Shown: positions 1 through 9,415, counted from the first letter of the stretch. The stretch: DNA of 33,748 nt from Deltaproteobacteria bacterium (GCA_031264015.1 JAISET010000038.1:1-33748), one strand, 5' to 3'. Notes: generated by a model from the sequence alone, not told the origin. Numbers and translations: made by a program.

Positions 1-218
1 GTTGGAATATTCAATCAGCACAAAACATAGTCACGTTGACTTCAAAATATAGAAGTTGTTTATGGGAATCAGAAGTAGTGAAGACTATCTGTAATCACTT
101 TAATTTTGATGAAGATTTATCCTGTGTTCAGCCTGTGCTGGGCAAGTTCTGAGGGCTGCTTAAATTTTAGATAAAATAGGTTGCTTTTTACATCTACGCC
201 CCGGGGGGCGCCTGGCTG

Positions 219-246
219 TTGACACTGGAAAAGGAAATATTGTAAC
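219..246 (+). promoter_or_regulatory. Candidate sigma70-type promoter for the FHA-kinase operon
   Basis: A perfect TTGACA (219-224) is followed after 16 bp by TGTAAC (241-246), a 4/6 match to TATAAT. It lies about 40 nt upstream of the first gene, whose start has a GGAGGA ribosome site at 278-283. Bases 1-218 are A+T-rich, and I see no gene in them. Only motif matching supports this call. Confidence 0.4.
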
Positions 247-287
247 CTGACGGGAGCTTAGGCAATATTGTTGACCCGGAGGATTGG

Positions 288-2141
288 ATGGCGGCAGTAA
301 AAGTCACCTTTGAGGCCACCAAGGGCTCGCTGCTCGGCCGGGCCTTCTCCTATGAGGAAAAGACCCGCATTTTTATCGGGCGCAATGAGGACTGCGGCAT
401 CGTCGTCTCCGAGAACACCGTCTCGCGCTACCACTGCGTGCTGGAGATCACCCCGCCCGAGGTCAGGCTGCAGGACTTCGGCAGCCTCAACGGCACTTTT
501 TTAAACGGCGAGAAAATCGGCCAGGGCGACCGCGGCCGCTCCGGCGACGAGGCGGGCGGGGAGGCGGGCGAAGAGCATCTTTTGCATGACGGGGACGTCT
601 TGAGGCTCGGCTCCAAATGCGAGTTTAAAATATCCGTCATGGAGATCCAAAAGTGCGCCGGGTGCGGGGCCGAGCTGTCGGCCGCCCCCTCTGGCGACGA
701 GACGGTCTACGAGGGCGGCCCTCCCCGGCGCCTGGACAAAAAAGGGCGGCGCGTCTGCGAGGACTGCCACCTGAAGGCGGAAAAAGCGGAAAAAGCCGAA
801 AAAGCCGAAAAGGCCGAAAAGGCCGAAAAGGCCGAAAAAGCTGGGAAAGCCGAAAAAGCCGCGGCTGAAAAAAAACGGGCGGCCGGGAAAGCCGGGGCCA
901 AGCCGGAGGAAAAAAAGAGCCCGGCCAAGGAAAAACCCCGGGCGGCGGCGGACCAGCCGCCCACGGAGGAAATCAACCCGGCCGAGCTGGAGGCGGCCGA
1001 GCGGCTGGCCGGGGAGCTGGCCCGTCTGGTGGGCGGGGCGGCGGCGGAGGAGGAGAAGGCCAAAAAATGCGCCGGCTGCGGCCAAAAATTCGTCCCGGCG
1101 GGCCCCTCCGACACCCTGTGCCCAAAATGCCTGGACGCCAAGAACCTGATAGTCAGGGCCGTGCTGGCCGACATCATGGCCGGCAAGCTGCCCGGCAAAC
1201 CCCAGGAAAAAGCCGTCGGCCCGTCCCCGGTCGAGGGATACTCCAAGATAAGGCTTCTGGGGAAAGGCGGCATGGGCGAGGTCTGGAAAGTCCGCGAGGA
1301 GGGCAGCGGAAAATTCTTCGCCCTGAAGACCATGCTCCCCCAGGTCAAAACGGACGACAATTCCCGCGAGCTGTTTCTGCGGGAGTCGGACATAGGCAAA
1401 TGTCTCGACCATAAAAACGTCGTCAAAACCCATCGGACCGGCTCCGTCGGCGACACATTCTATATTTTGCTGGACCTCTGCGAGGGCGGCAGCGTCGACC
1501 AGCTGATGGCCAGGAGCGGGGGCAGGCTCTCCCTGGTCCTGGCGACCCGCCTCATCCTGCAGGTGCTTTCCGGCCTGGACTACGTCCACAACGTGGACAT
1601 GGAGGTGCTGGTCAAGAGATTCATGTTCAAGGGCGCAAAAGAGTTCCACGGGGTGGTCCACCGGGATTTTAAACCCGGCAACATCTTTCTTTCCGACGCG
1701 TCCGACAAGCCCGTGGCCAAGGTGGCCGACTTCGGCATGGCCAAGGCCTTCGACTCCGCCGGGCTGACCAAGTTCACCAAGAGCGGGACGGTGATGGGGA
1801 CGCCGGTCTTCATGCCCCGCCAGCAGGCCGTCGACTTCAAGTTCGCCAAGCCCGAGGTGGACGTCTGGGCGGCGGCGGCGAGCTACTACAACATGCTGAC
1901 CGGCCAGCTGCCCAAAAATTTCCGGGCCGGCAAAAACGTCTGGCAGATCATCGTCACCGAGCCGGCCGTGCCCATCCGCCAAAGGGACCCGGACGTGCCC
2001 GAGGGGCTGGCCAGGGTCGTCGACCGGGCCCTCCGGGAGGAGCCCTCGATAGGGTATAAGGAGGCGGCCCTGCTGCGGCGGGACATCATCGGGGCGCTGC
2101 CGGACAAGATGAGAAAAGCCGTCGCGGACGTGGCCTCATGA
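288..2141 (+). CDS. FHA domain / zinc-ribbon / Ser-Thr protein kinase
   Basis: This is a cytoplasmic Ser/Thr kinase with an N-terminal phosphothreonine reader. Residues about 25-115 form an FHA domain (IGR, SRYH and NGTFLNG motifs). Two CxxC pairs follow (C123/C126 with C157/C160, and C261/C264 with C278/C281), resembling small zinc ribbons. Between them is a charged EKA repeat tract (about 166-190). The kinase domain begins near residue 320: glycine loop GKGGMGEVW from G325, K347 in ALK, HRDFKPGN at 458-465 and DFG at 481-483. About 20 extra residues precede the HRD loop. The segment that is normally APE reads MPRQQ (509-513), so the conserved Glu is replaced. The start is ATG 288, with GGAGGA four bases before it. 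The stop overlaps the phosphatase start by 4 nt, so the two are probably translated together. Family assignment is firm; the substrate is unknown. Confidence 0.93.
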   Translation: MAAVKVTFEATKGSLLGRAFSYEEKTRIFIGRNEDCGIVVSENTVSRYHCVLEITPPEVRLQDFGSLNGTFLNGEKIGQGDRGRSGDEAGGEAGEEHLLHDGDVLRLGSKCEFKISVMEIQKCAGCGAELSAAPSGDETVYEGGPPRRLDKKGRRVCEDCHLKAEKAEKAEKAEKAEKAEKAEKAGKAEKAAAEKKRAAGKAGAKPEEKKSPAKEKPRAAADQPPTEEINPAELEAAERLAGELARLVGGAAAEEEKAKKCAGCGQKFVPAGPSDTLCPKCLDAKNLIVRAVLADIMAGKLPGKPQEKAVGPSPVEGYSKIRLLGKGGMGEVWKVREEGSGKFFALKTMLPQVKTDDNSRELFLRESDIGKCLDHKNVVKTHRTGSVGDTFYILLDLCEGGSVDQLMARSGGRLSLVLATRLILQVLSGLDYVHNVDMEVLVKRFMFKGAKEFHGVVHRDFKPGNIFLSDASDKPVAKVADFGMAKAFDSAGLTKFTKSGTVMGTPVFMPRQQAVDFKFAKPEVDVWAAAASYYNMLTGQLPKNFRAGKNVWQIIVTEPAVPIRQRDPDVPEGLARVVDRALREEPSIGYKEAALLRRDIIGALPDKMRKAVADVAS

Positions 2142-2914
2142 CCGGGGCGAGGACGGGCCTGTTCGACTACTCTTTCCGGGCGGCGGGCAGGACCGACGCG
2201 GGAAAAAAGCGGCGGAACAACCAGGACGAGGTCCTGCTCCTCCCCGAGCTGGGCTTCTTCGCCGTCTCGGACGGCATGGGCGGGCTGGAGAACGGCGCGC
2301 AGGCCTCCGAGTTCGTCGTCAGGAGCGTCGGCCCGCTGATGGGGGCCGCCGCCAGGGAGTTCGCGGCCAGCGGCGACCCGGAGGCGGCCGGACGGTCCTT
2401 CCTGGGCTCCGTGCGCCTGATGAGCGACAGTCTCTACGAGGCCGGCAACACGCCGAGTCATTTCCCCTTCGGCGCGACCTTCGTCGGGGTCTGGCTTTTG
2501 CGCGACCGGGCCATATTTTGCTGCCTCGGCGACAGCCGGGGCTATTGTCTGCCCAAACGCAAGAAAAATCTCAGGCAGATAACCGACGACCACAACATGG
2601 CGAGCCTTTTGGTCAAGACCGGAAAACTCACCAAGGCCCAGGCCAAAAACCACCCGTCCGGCTCCAGGCTGACCGCCTTCGTGGGCATGCCGCCCCCGGC
2701 CACCCCTGAGGTGTTCTCGGTGGAGACCCGGCCGGGCGATCGGATAATGCTCTGCAGCGACGGTCTTTACGGCCCCCTGGAGGAGGACGAGGTCGCCCGC
2801 GCGCTGCGCTCCAGCCGCGACCCCGATCGGACGTGCCGGCGGCTGGTCGACATGGCCAACGACAAAGGCGGGCCGGACAATATTTCCGTCGTCCATATAG
2901 CGATATCGGCTTAA
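2138..2914 (+). CDS. PP2C-family Ser/Thr protein phosphatase
   Basis: A 258-aa metal-dependent phosphatase that probably reverses the phosphorylation laid down by the flanking kinases. The PP2C motifs occur in order: RTDAGKKRRNNQD near the N-terminus, SDGMGG (metal-binding Asp), GDSRGY, CSDGLYGPL, and GGPDNISVV with the C-terminal metal-binding Asp. Length fits the bacterial PrpC/Stp type, with no membrane segment or extra domain. The ATG overlaps the kinase stop (ATGA at 2138-2141), indicating translational coupling. The next kinase starts 17 nt downstream. Kinase-phosphatase pairs of this kind, together with FHA proteins, are typical of bacterial phosphothreonine circuits such as the PpkA/PppA/Fha system. 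No secretion genes accompany this one. Confidence 0.93.
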   Translation: MTGARTGLFDYSFRAAGRTDAGKKRRNNQDEVLLLPELGFFAVSDGMGGLENGAQASEFVVRSVGPLMGAAAREFAASGDPEAAGRSFLGSVRLMSDSLYEAGNTPSHFPFGATFVGVWLLRDRAIFCCLGDSRGYCLPKRKKNLRQITDDHNMASLLVKTGKLTKAQAKNHPSGSRLTAFVGMPPPATPEVFSVETRPGDRIMLCSDGLYGPLEEDEVARALRSSRDPDRTCRRLVDMANDKGGPDNISVVHIAISA

Positions 2915-2931
2915 GGTGAAGATGGTACAAC

Positions 2932-5900
2932 ATGAGCGAGTCTGACAAAACGGCGCTCGACCCCGGGGCGACCATGCCGGATCCCGGGGCGACCGCGCCG
3001 GATAAAGACAAGGCCTTCGACTTGACCGCGTTCGACCCGGGTTTGACGGAAACCGGGCCGGAGGGCGTTTTAACCGCCGCCGACGCGGCCTCCCCGTCTG
3101 CCTCCCCCCTCGCCTTTACTCCTTACGCGCCGGGGGATCTCGTGCTCGGAATCTATCGGGTGGAGTCGAATGCCATCGAGTCGGGAGGCATGGGGCGGGT
3201 CTGGCGCGTTAACCACGCCGGTTGGAACTGCGACCTGGCCATGAAGCGCCCCAGGGCCGAATTTTTCTTAAGCGAGAAACACAAGGCGGACTTCGTCCGC
3301 GAATGTGAGGAATGGATCAGGCTGGGGCTCCATCCAAACATCGTCTCCTGCTATTACGTGCGAGAAATAGACGGCATCCCCTCCATTTTTTCCGAATGGA
3401 TGAACGGCGGCAGCCTGGCGGAGTCGATAGAGAGCGGAAGCCTCTACGCCGGGGACGACGGGGAGGCCGTCCGACGGATACTGGACGTCGCCATTCAGTT
3501 CGCCAGAGGGCTGCGCTACGCCCATGGGCGCAAGGACGCCGACGGTCGGGAAATCGGGCTCATTCATCAGGACGTGAAACCCGGTAATGTCTTGCTCTCT
3601 AAAGACGGGGAGGCCAAGGTTTCCGATTTCGGCCTGGCCAGGGCCCACGCGCTGTCGGACGGGGAGACAGTCACCCCTGGCGCCGACGCTCCCGCCGACA
3701 GCACCAAGACCAAGTACGCCGGCAGCGGCGGCTACACCCCGGCCTACTGCTCCATGGAGCAGATGGACGGGCAGAAGCTCACCCGTCGCACGGATATTTA
3801 TTCCTGGGCGGCGTCGGTTATGGAGATGTGGCTGGGCTCGAGGCCCTGGAGCAACGGCGTGGTGGCGGGCTTGAAGTGCTCGGAATATTTCAATATGGCC
3901 CGCCTGCCCATTCCGGAAGCCATGCGGGAACTTTTGACGCGATGCCTTGCCTCCGAGGCCGACGACCGTCCCCATGATTTCGGCGTCGTCGAAGAAAAAC
4001 TCTTGGAGATATTCGCGGCCGAAACGGGCGGGCCCTATTCTCGGCCGCCCAGCGTTCCGGCCAGAGACACGGCCAGCAGCCTCAACAACCGCGCCTTGAG
4101 CTTTCTTGACTTGGGGAAGCCCGGGGACGCGGAAAAATGCTGGAACCAGGCGCTGGCAATTTTACCAGACCACGGCGAAAGCATTTACAACCACGCTGTT
4201 TTCCAGTGGACGCTGGCTAAAATCGACGATTTGGAAGCCGTGCGAAGACTGACCATCAAAGATATTAATTCCGACCACTACCTGTCTTTGGTTCATCTGG
4301 CCAGAGGCGACGTAGAAAATGCCGAGGAATGTCTGGCCAGGGGAAGAAATGTCCTGGGGGAGACGGACGCCCTAACAAAATTGTCTGATTTGATAAAAAA
4401 AGTACAAAATGAAAAAAAGGACGCCAGATGTATTGAAAAATTTGATTTTGCTCCCCGGAACGACACCGACCGCCTGTTTGATAAAATTACGTCGATAGAT
4501 TGTTCTCGGGACGGGAGCAAGGCTCTCGTCTTGTCGCGCGGCAGGCTGACATATTTAGACCTTGTCAATAAAAATTGTGTCTGGCAGGCGACGACTAGCG
4601 GGGGCCAGGGCTCTCCAAACAGCTCCAATAAGCTCAGCTCGATCAGCCCGGACGGGAAGCATGCCCTATTGGCGGATGCGGGAGATCAGATAAAGATCTT
4701 CGATCTGTCGTCAGGGGAGTGCCTCCGGACTATCAAAGCGTCCAAAACATACATCAACGCTGTCTGCCATTGTCCCGATCCCGATATGGCGCTTTTCGGA
4801 GGAAATCTTGGGGACATTTTTTTATGGGATTTAAAAACCGGCGACCGAGTTCGAACTTTAACTTGTCCTGACGGAAAAAGTGTTTATTCCATATGTGTGA
4901 GCCCGGACGGGGAGATGGCGGCGTCGGGAGGAGAAGACGGCGCGGTGAATTTATTCCGCCTGGACACGGGAAGTTTTGTCGGATCTTTTACCGGACACTC
5001 CGGGAATGTCAATTCCGTCGCCTTTGGCTTTGACGGAAAAACATTAATCACCGGGGGTTCCGACAAGGGGATAAAATTATGGGATTTGAACACTTTGGAG
5101 TGCGTTAGAACATTTACCGAAAACAGTGGAAAAATCAACTCAATTTCTCTCAGCCTGGACGGCAAAAAGGCTCTTTCCGGTGGCGGACGTCACGACAGAG
5201 GAGTGGCCAAACTGTGGGACACCTCGACAGGCAGGTGTCTCCGTTCTTTTGATGATCACGCCACCGAAGTCGCCTCCGTCTATTTGTTCCCCGACGGATC
5301 TCATGGACTCGTCGGCGGCAGTACTGTGGAAACGTCGCTTAAAGTATGGAGGATGCCGGACACCGGCCCGCCAAATTATATTTTGAGCAAAATTCATCCG
5401 ACTAATATCGCGATCGGCCAAAAACAACTTTTTGATTCAAAAATTACGGAAATCCATGATCTTATGGCGGGCGATGACATCCCCGGCGCTTTGAAAAAAT
5501 TGAGCGAAGTGAGCGAGATCAAGCAATATGGCGATTTTCAAACTTACTATGACACTAAACGGAAATTGGCGAGATTCTGCGCCCGCGGCAGACCGACCGC
5601 CGTTGAAGTCTCAAGAATAAGATGCGATTCGACGGGGTCAGCCTTGACTTTTGACTCGACCGGCGACAGGATTTTCGGCGACAATTCTCGACTGTCTGAA
5701 ATTCATCTGTGGGATATTAAAACGGGGGAGCTAGTCAGACAATTTAGCGGGCATGACGGCTGGACTACGTCCATATGTCTGAGTCGGGACAAAAAAATAT
5801 TATTGTCGGGATGCATCGACCGGACCATGAAAATTTGGGATGTTGAGACAGGAAAAAGTATTGGCTCATACACACAACCTCAGATGCCGAAAATTTATGG

Positions 5901-6762
5901 CGTTTATTTCAGTCCCGACGGGCGCGACATTGTTTCCATCAGCGGCGCCATGGACGGGATACAATTATGGGATGTTAAAACTCGCAAATGTGTGGCCACC
6001 ATACGTAAAGATCAGGAGTTGTGGGTGGACGACGACTTGAATGTTATGCTCAACGGTGTGAGGTATTCGGACAACGGGAAAGAAATAATCGTGGCATATA
6101 GAGCGGCATATAGAACAGGTAAATTTAGTTATAACGGTAAAATTTTTAACCTGTCGGACGCGAAAGAACACAAGTTTCTTCGCCCGTTTCTTTCTGGGAA
6201 AAGTTCTTTTTTCTTTACCAACAGAGAGGGGGCCGACCTGAATGTAATACTGGCTGTTTACAATGTGAAGTCCAGAAAGAAAATTGACGTGATTCACGCC
6301 GCGGTGAAAGAATGCAGGCACGGTTGTTACAGCCCAGACGGAAAGCTAGTCGCCACTAGTTTTGACAACACGCTAGAAATATTGGACGCCGACTCGGGCA
6401 AATGTCTTCAGAGAATCGCTCTGACCTCCCATATTGGCGTCAATTCAAGTGATGTTTGTTTTAGTTTCGACGGGACGAAAATTGCCTCGACCTGCGGGAA
6501 CGAGATAATCGTTTATGAGCTTGACTACGATCTCGCTTTCCCCGGCTGGGCTGACTGGGATGACGGCGCCCTGCCCTGCGTGGAAGCTTTCCTGAGCGAG
6601 CACCCGAACCACACCGAGGCGGACTTTGAGGATCTTCTTGTCGAGCTGGGCGGCCGCGGCTACGGCTGGCTGCGCCCCGAGGGCGTCCGCGGCAGGCTTG
6701 AAACGCTGGATAAAAATAAAAAGAAAGGTTTTTTTTCCAGTCTCTTTGGAAAAAAGAATTGA
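2932..6762 (+). CDS. Ser/Thr protein kinase with TPR and double WD40 propeller
   Basis: A 1276-aa cytoplasmic kinase-scaffold protein. Residues 1-60 are disordered and contain five TxxD motifs (T7, T14, T21, T32, T48). The kinase domain spans about 75-345: glycine loop ESGGMGRVW, K105 in AMK, HQDVKPGN from H212, DFG at 232-234. Arg of HRD is Gln, but the catalytic Asp (D214) is kept. TPR-like helices follow (about 382-475). WD40 repeats fill about 506-806 and about 890-1195, separated by a helical linker; repeats such as GHSGNVNSVAF...IKLWD are clear. The last 80 residues form a distinct tail rich in Asp then Lys. ATG 2932 follows the phosphatase by 17 nt with a weak AAGGTG site. The WD40 half is noticeably A+T-richer than its neighbours. 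A broken copy of the gene lies immediately downstream. Confidence 0.92.
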   Translation: MSESDKTALDPGATMPDPGATAPDKDKAFDLTAFDPGLTETGPEGVLTAADAASPSASPLAFTPYAPGDLVLGIYRVESNAIESGGMGRVWRVNHAGWNCDLAMKRPRAEFFLSEKHKADFVRECEEWIRLGLHPNIVSCYYVREIDGIPSIFSEWMNGGSLAESIESGSLYAGDDGEAVRRILDVAIQFARGLRYAHGRKDADGREIGLIHQDVKPGNVLLSKDGEAKVSDFGLARAHALSDGETVTPGADAPADSTKTKYAGSGGYTPAYCSMEQMDGQKLTRRTDIYSWAASVMEMWLGSRPWSNGVVAGLKCSEYFNMARLPIPEAMRELLTRCLASEADDRPHDFGVVEEKLLEIFAAETGGPYSRPPSVPARDTASSLNNRALSFLDLGKPGDAEKCWNQALAILPDHGESIYNHAVFQWTLAKIDDLEAVRRLTIKDINSDHYLSLVHLARGDVENAEECLARGRNVLGETDALTKLSDLIKKVQNEKKDARCIEKFDFAPRNDTDRLFDKITSIDCSRDGSKALVLSRGRLTYLDLVNKNCVWQATTSGGQGSPNSSNKLSSISPDGKHALLADAGDQIKIFDLSSGECLRTIKASKTYINAVCHCPDPDMALFGGNLGDIFLWDLKTGDRVRTLTCPDGKSVYSICVSPDGEMAASGGEDGAVNLFRLDTGSFVGSFTGHSGNVNSVAFGFDGKTLITGGSDKGIKLWDLNTLECVRTFTENSGKINSISLSLDGKKALSGGGRHDRGVAKLWDTSTGRCLRSFDDHATEVASVYLFPDGSHGLVGGSTVETSLKVWRMPDTGPPNYILSKIHPTNIAIGQKQLFDSKITEIHDLMAGDDIPGALKKLSEVSEIKQYGDFQTYYDTKRKLARFCARGRPTAVEVSRIRCDSTGSALTFDSTGDRIFGDNSRLSEIHLWDIKTGELVRQFSGHDGWTTSICLSRDKKILLSGCIDRTMKIWDVETGKSIGSYTQPQMPKIYGVYFSPDGRDIVSISGAMDGIQLWDVKTRKCVATIRKDQELWVDDDLNVMLNGVRYSDNGKEIIVAYRAAYRTGKFSYNGKIFNLSDAKEHKFLRPFLSGKSSFFFTNREGADLNVILAVYNVKSRKKIDVIHAAVKECRHGCYSPDGKLVATSFDNTLEILDADSGKCLQRIALTSHIGVNSSDVCFSFDGTKIASTCGNEIIVYELDYDLAFPGWADWDDGALPCVEAFLSEHPNHTEADFEDLLVELGGRGYGWLRPEGVRGRLETLDKNKKKGFFSSLFGKKN

Positions 6763-6879
6763 AGTGATTTTTCAAATTAATTATCCGTCGCGCGGCGACG
6801 CGGGCGACCAAAACAGCCGGCAAAAAAATATTTTCGACGTCCAAATATCCGTCATGGTTCGAGGCGAAAAAGGCTTGGT

Positions 6880-7534
6880 GTGAGAGAGGCGGCCAAAACG
6901 GCGTTCGACCCCGGCGCGACCAGGCAGGAAAACGACGGCGCGCCAGGCAGGACGACGTTGGATCCCGACTCGGCGGAAACCAGGCATGAGAGCGAAACCG
7001 CCCCGCCCCGGAAGAAATTCAAGCCGCCCCGCCATCCGCCGCCTCCATCTTCGCACCCTACGAGTCTGGCGACCTCGCGCTCGGGATCTACCGGGTGAAG
7101 TCAAAAGCCGTCGAGTCGGGAGGCATGGGGCGGGTCCGGCGCGTCAACCGCGCCGGTTGGAACTCCGACCTGGCCATGAAGCACCCCGGGGCCGAATTTT
7201 TCGTCAGCGAGAAACACAAGGCCGACTTCACCCGGGAATGCGACGAATGGATCAAACTAGGCCTCCATCCCAACATCTTCTCCTGCTGCCACGCGCGCGA
7301 AATCGACGGCGTTCCCTCCGTCGGCGGCGCCGCGGGGAGGATGATTTTAAGAGTCTTCCCGCCGAGCTTGGCGGCCGCGGCCCCGGCTGGCCGCGCCCGG
7401 AGGAGGTCCGCGACAAGCTTGAGAAGCTGAGGAGAAAGCCCGGGAAAGGTTTTTTTCCAGACTTTTTGGAAAAAATTAACGCGGGTCTGTTTTGGCCGGC
7501 TCGTCATGACGCCCCGGGATACGAGGGGGACTGA
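6880..7534 (+). pseudogene. Decayed, internally deleted copy of the WD40 Ser/Thr kinase
   Basis: Three consecutive frames match the upstream kinase gene. From GTG 6880 the product reads KTAFDPGAT, like the kinase start KTALDPGAT. After a frame change near 7010-7045 it reads APYESGDLALGIYRV, then VESGGMGRVRRVNRAGWN through REIDGVPS, close to kinase residues about 65-149. Near 7310-7340 it jumps in another frame to LPAELGGRGPGWPRPEEVR and KGFFPDFLEK, matching the extreme C-terminal tail (about 1233-1276). The catalytic loop, TPRs and all WD40 repeats are missing, a loss of roughly 1,080 codons. DNA similarity to 3165-3370 is high, so the duplication is fairly recent. A working product is unlikely, although the 7095-7430 piece alone is open. 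Confidence 0.8.
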
Positions 7535-7633
7535 GGGGGACTGTGGCGGAGGGAGGATTTTTTTACGGCCTCAAATTTTATTTTCCATGATCAAGCCGGC
7601 CGGCCTTAAACCCGGTCTGGAGAAAATGTCGAG

Positions 7634-9307
7634 ATGAAGCGCCAGCCTAAAAATCCCAGGCTCAGGGTCATGATCGGTGAAAATCCGGGGGCGGCTTACG
7701 ACGTGGCGGGGAAACTGCGCGTCGGACGCGACGGAACCCTCAACGACGTGGTTTTGAAAGACGCCTCCGTCTCCCGGGAGCACGCCGTCCTGACGCTCGC
7801 CAACGGCGAGGTGACGATCGAGAGCCTGGGCAGGCATCCGGTCGTCGTCAACGGCGACGCCGTGGCCGGCCGGCGCGCCCTGCGCCACGGCGACGTCGTC
7901 ACCATGCGCTCGACGCTGTTTGTTTTCGAGGACCAGACCGGTTTGTCGGACTCGGAAAACGAGCTGCTGATCGCCTCCGGGCGGGCGACGGACATATTCA
8001 CCAGATTTGTGGCCGGGCCGGACGAGGGGGAGGAGCCCGACGGGGAGCCCGACCACCAGAGCTTCCGCCTGGCCTCCAGGCGGCTGAAATCTTTGTATGA
8101 GCTGTCCCAGACGCTCTCGGTCGAAACCGATTTGGAGCGCCTGCTGGACAGCGTCGGCGACTCGGTCCTCAAGCTCCTGCCGGCCAGCAACGTGGTCGTC
8201 CTGCTTATAAACCCGAAGACGGGCGAGCTGGAGCCGCGCCGGGTCAGGACCAGGGAGGACGGCGGCGACGCCGTGCCCTACAGCCGCCACCTGGCGCGCC
8301 GCTCGTTCGATTTCGGCGAGGCCATTCACTGGTCCGTCGACTCGGCGAAGTCGGTCTCCGAAAGCGTCGCCAAGCTGGAGATAACCGAGGCTTTGGTCGC
8401 CCCCCTGGAGTTCCAGGACCTCAGGCTGGGCGTCATGTATGTCGACACCCGGGGGGCCGGCGCCGCCTTCACCCCCCGGCACGATTTGGAGTTCGTGGTG
8501 GCTTTCGCCCGAAGCGCCGCCATCGCCCTCAGTAACGCCCGCCACCTGGCCATGTTGGAACGTTCTTTCCGCAACACCCTGGTCGCCCTCTCCAACGCCG
8601 TCGAGGCCCGGGACCATTACACGGTGGGGCACACCTGGAGGGTCACCTGCTTCGCCGTCGAGATCGCCCGCGAGATGGGCCTCGACGAGTCGGTGATCGC
8701 CGCCGTGGAGACAGGCGGCGTCCTGCACGACGTGGGCAAGATCGCCATTCCGGACAGCATTCTCTCCAAGCCGGGCCCGCTGACCGACGACGAGTTCGCC
8801 GTTATGAGGGGCCACCCCCAGAGGGGCGCCCGCATTCTGGAGGACGTCGAGTCCCTGAGGGTGGCGGTTCCCTGCGTCCTTTACCACCATGAAAAATTCG
8901 ACGGCGCGGGTTATCCCTTCGGCCTGCGGGGCGAAAAAATTCCCCTGGAGGGGCGGGTCGTCTGCCTGGCGGACGCCTTCGACGCCATGACCAGCGACCG
9001 TCCCTACCGCAAGAGACTGGCCCTGGAGGAGGCGGTCGGGCGGGTGCGGGAAGGTTCCGGCACCCATTTCGACCCCCGGTGCGTCTCGGCCTTCGACAGC
9101 TGCCACCGACGGGGTCTGTTTCAAGCCGCCCTGCAGGCTGATTCCGCCGCCGACGGCTTCGCGGTCAAATGCCCCTATTGCGACACCCTAGTCGCCGCCC
9201 CGGCGCGCCTCGGGGAGGAGGAAATAGTCGTCTGCCACGTCTGTCATCGAAAACTGCGTCTGCGCCTGGTTGACCAAAACATCGCGGTTGATATAATAGG
9301 ATTCTAG
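7634..9307 (+). CDS. FHA-GAF-HD-GYP protein, probable cyclic-di-GMP phosphodiesterase
   Basis: A 557-aa cytoplasmic signalling protein. An N-terminal FHA domain (about 10-105; GRDG and SVSREHAVL) should read phosphothreonine. A GAF-like sensor domain covers about 145-310, beginning with an amphipathic helix. A complete HD-GYP domain follows: GHTWRV, HDVGKIAIPD with H365/D366, HHEKFDGAGYP from H418, and LADAFDAMTSDRPYR. The known role of HD-GYP domains is hydrolysis of cyclic-di-GMP, and the metal ligands look intact. The C-terminus adds a small zinc ribbon (C513/C516 and C534/C537). ATG 7634 has GGAGA ten bases upstream. It is the second FHA protein in the locus, which suggests that it is recruited by the products of the upstream kinases; that link is inference. 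Confidence 0.9.
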   Translation: MKRQPKNPRLRVMIGENPGAAYDVAGKLRVGRDGTLNDVVLKDASVSREHAVLTLANGEVTIESLGRHPVVVNGDAVAGRRALRHGDVVTMRSTLFVFEDQTGLSDSENELLIASGRATDIFTRFVAGPDEGEEPDGEPDHQSFRLASRRLKSLYELSQTLSVETDLERLLDSVGDSVLKLLPASNVVVLLINPKTGELEPRRVRTREDGGDAVPYSRHLARRSFDFGEAIHWSVDSAKSVSESVAKLEITEALVAPLEFQDLRLGVMYVDTRGAGAAFTPRHDLEFVVAFARSAAIALSNARHLAMLERSFRNTLVALSNAVEARDHYTVGHTWRVTCFAVEIAREMGLDESVIAAVETGGVLHDVGKIAIPDSILSKPGPLTDDEFAVMRGHPQRGARILEDVESLRVAVPCVLYHHEKFDGAGYPFGLRGEKIPLEGRVVCLADAFDAMTSDRPYRKRLALEEAVGRVREGSGTHFDPRCVSAFDSCHRRGLFQAALQADSAADGFAVKCPYCDTLVAAPARLGEEEIVVCHVCHRKLRLRLVDQNIAVDIIGF

Positions 9308-9370
9308 ACCGACTTGACGAGTTATTTCGGCCGATAGTTCGGCGTCATATGTCCAAAACAGCTTGAAACT

Positions 9371-9415
9371 ATATTCAAAACAATCAACTAACGTATTAAC
9401 AATTGTTTTCAATAT
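9371..9415. repeat. Inverted repeat, 14-bp arms
   Basis: Arms at 9371-9384 and 9402-9415 are reverse complements at 13 of 14 positions, the exception being a central C-C mismatch, with a 17-nt A+T-rich loop. No T-run follows, so it is not a standard intrinsic terminator. It could be an operator, or an mRNA stem-loop between the HD-GYP gene and the protease gene. Confidence 0.6.

Noticed and set aside
6786-6800. CGTCGC/GCGACG hairpin after the WD40 kinase
   Set aside because: Six-bp stem with no following T-run, so not supportable as a terminator.
6838-6856. Shared AAATATCCGTCATGG word with the FHA kinase gene (near 628-642)
   Set aside because: Fifteen bases only, without surrounding similarity; too little to claim a gene remnant.
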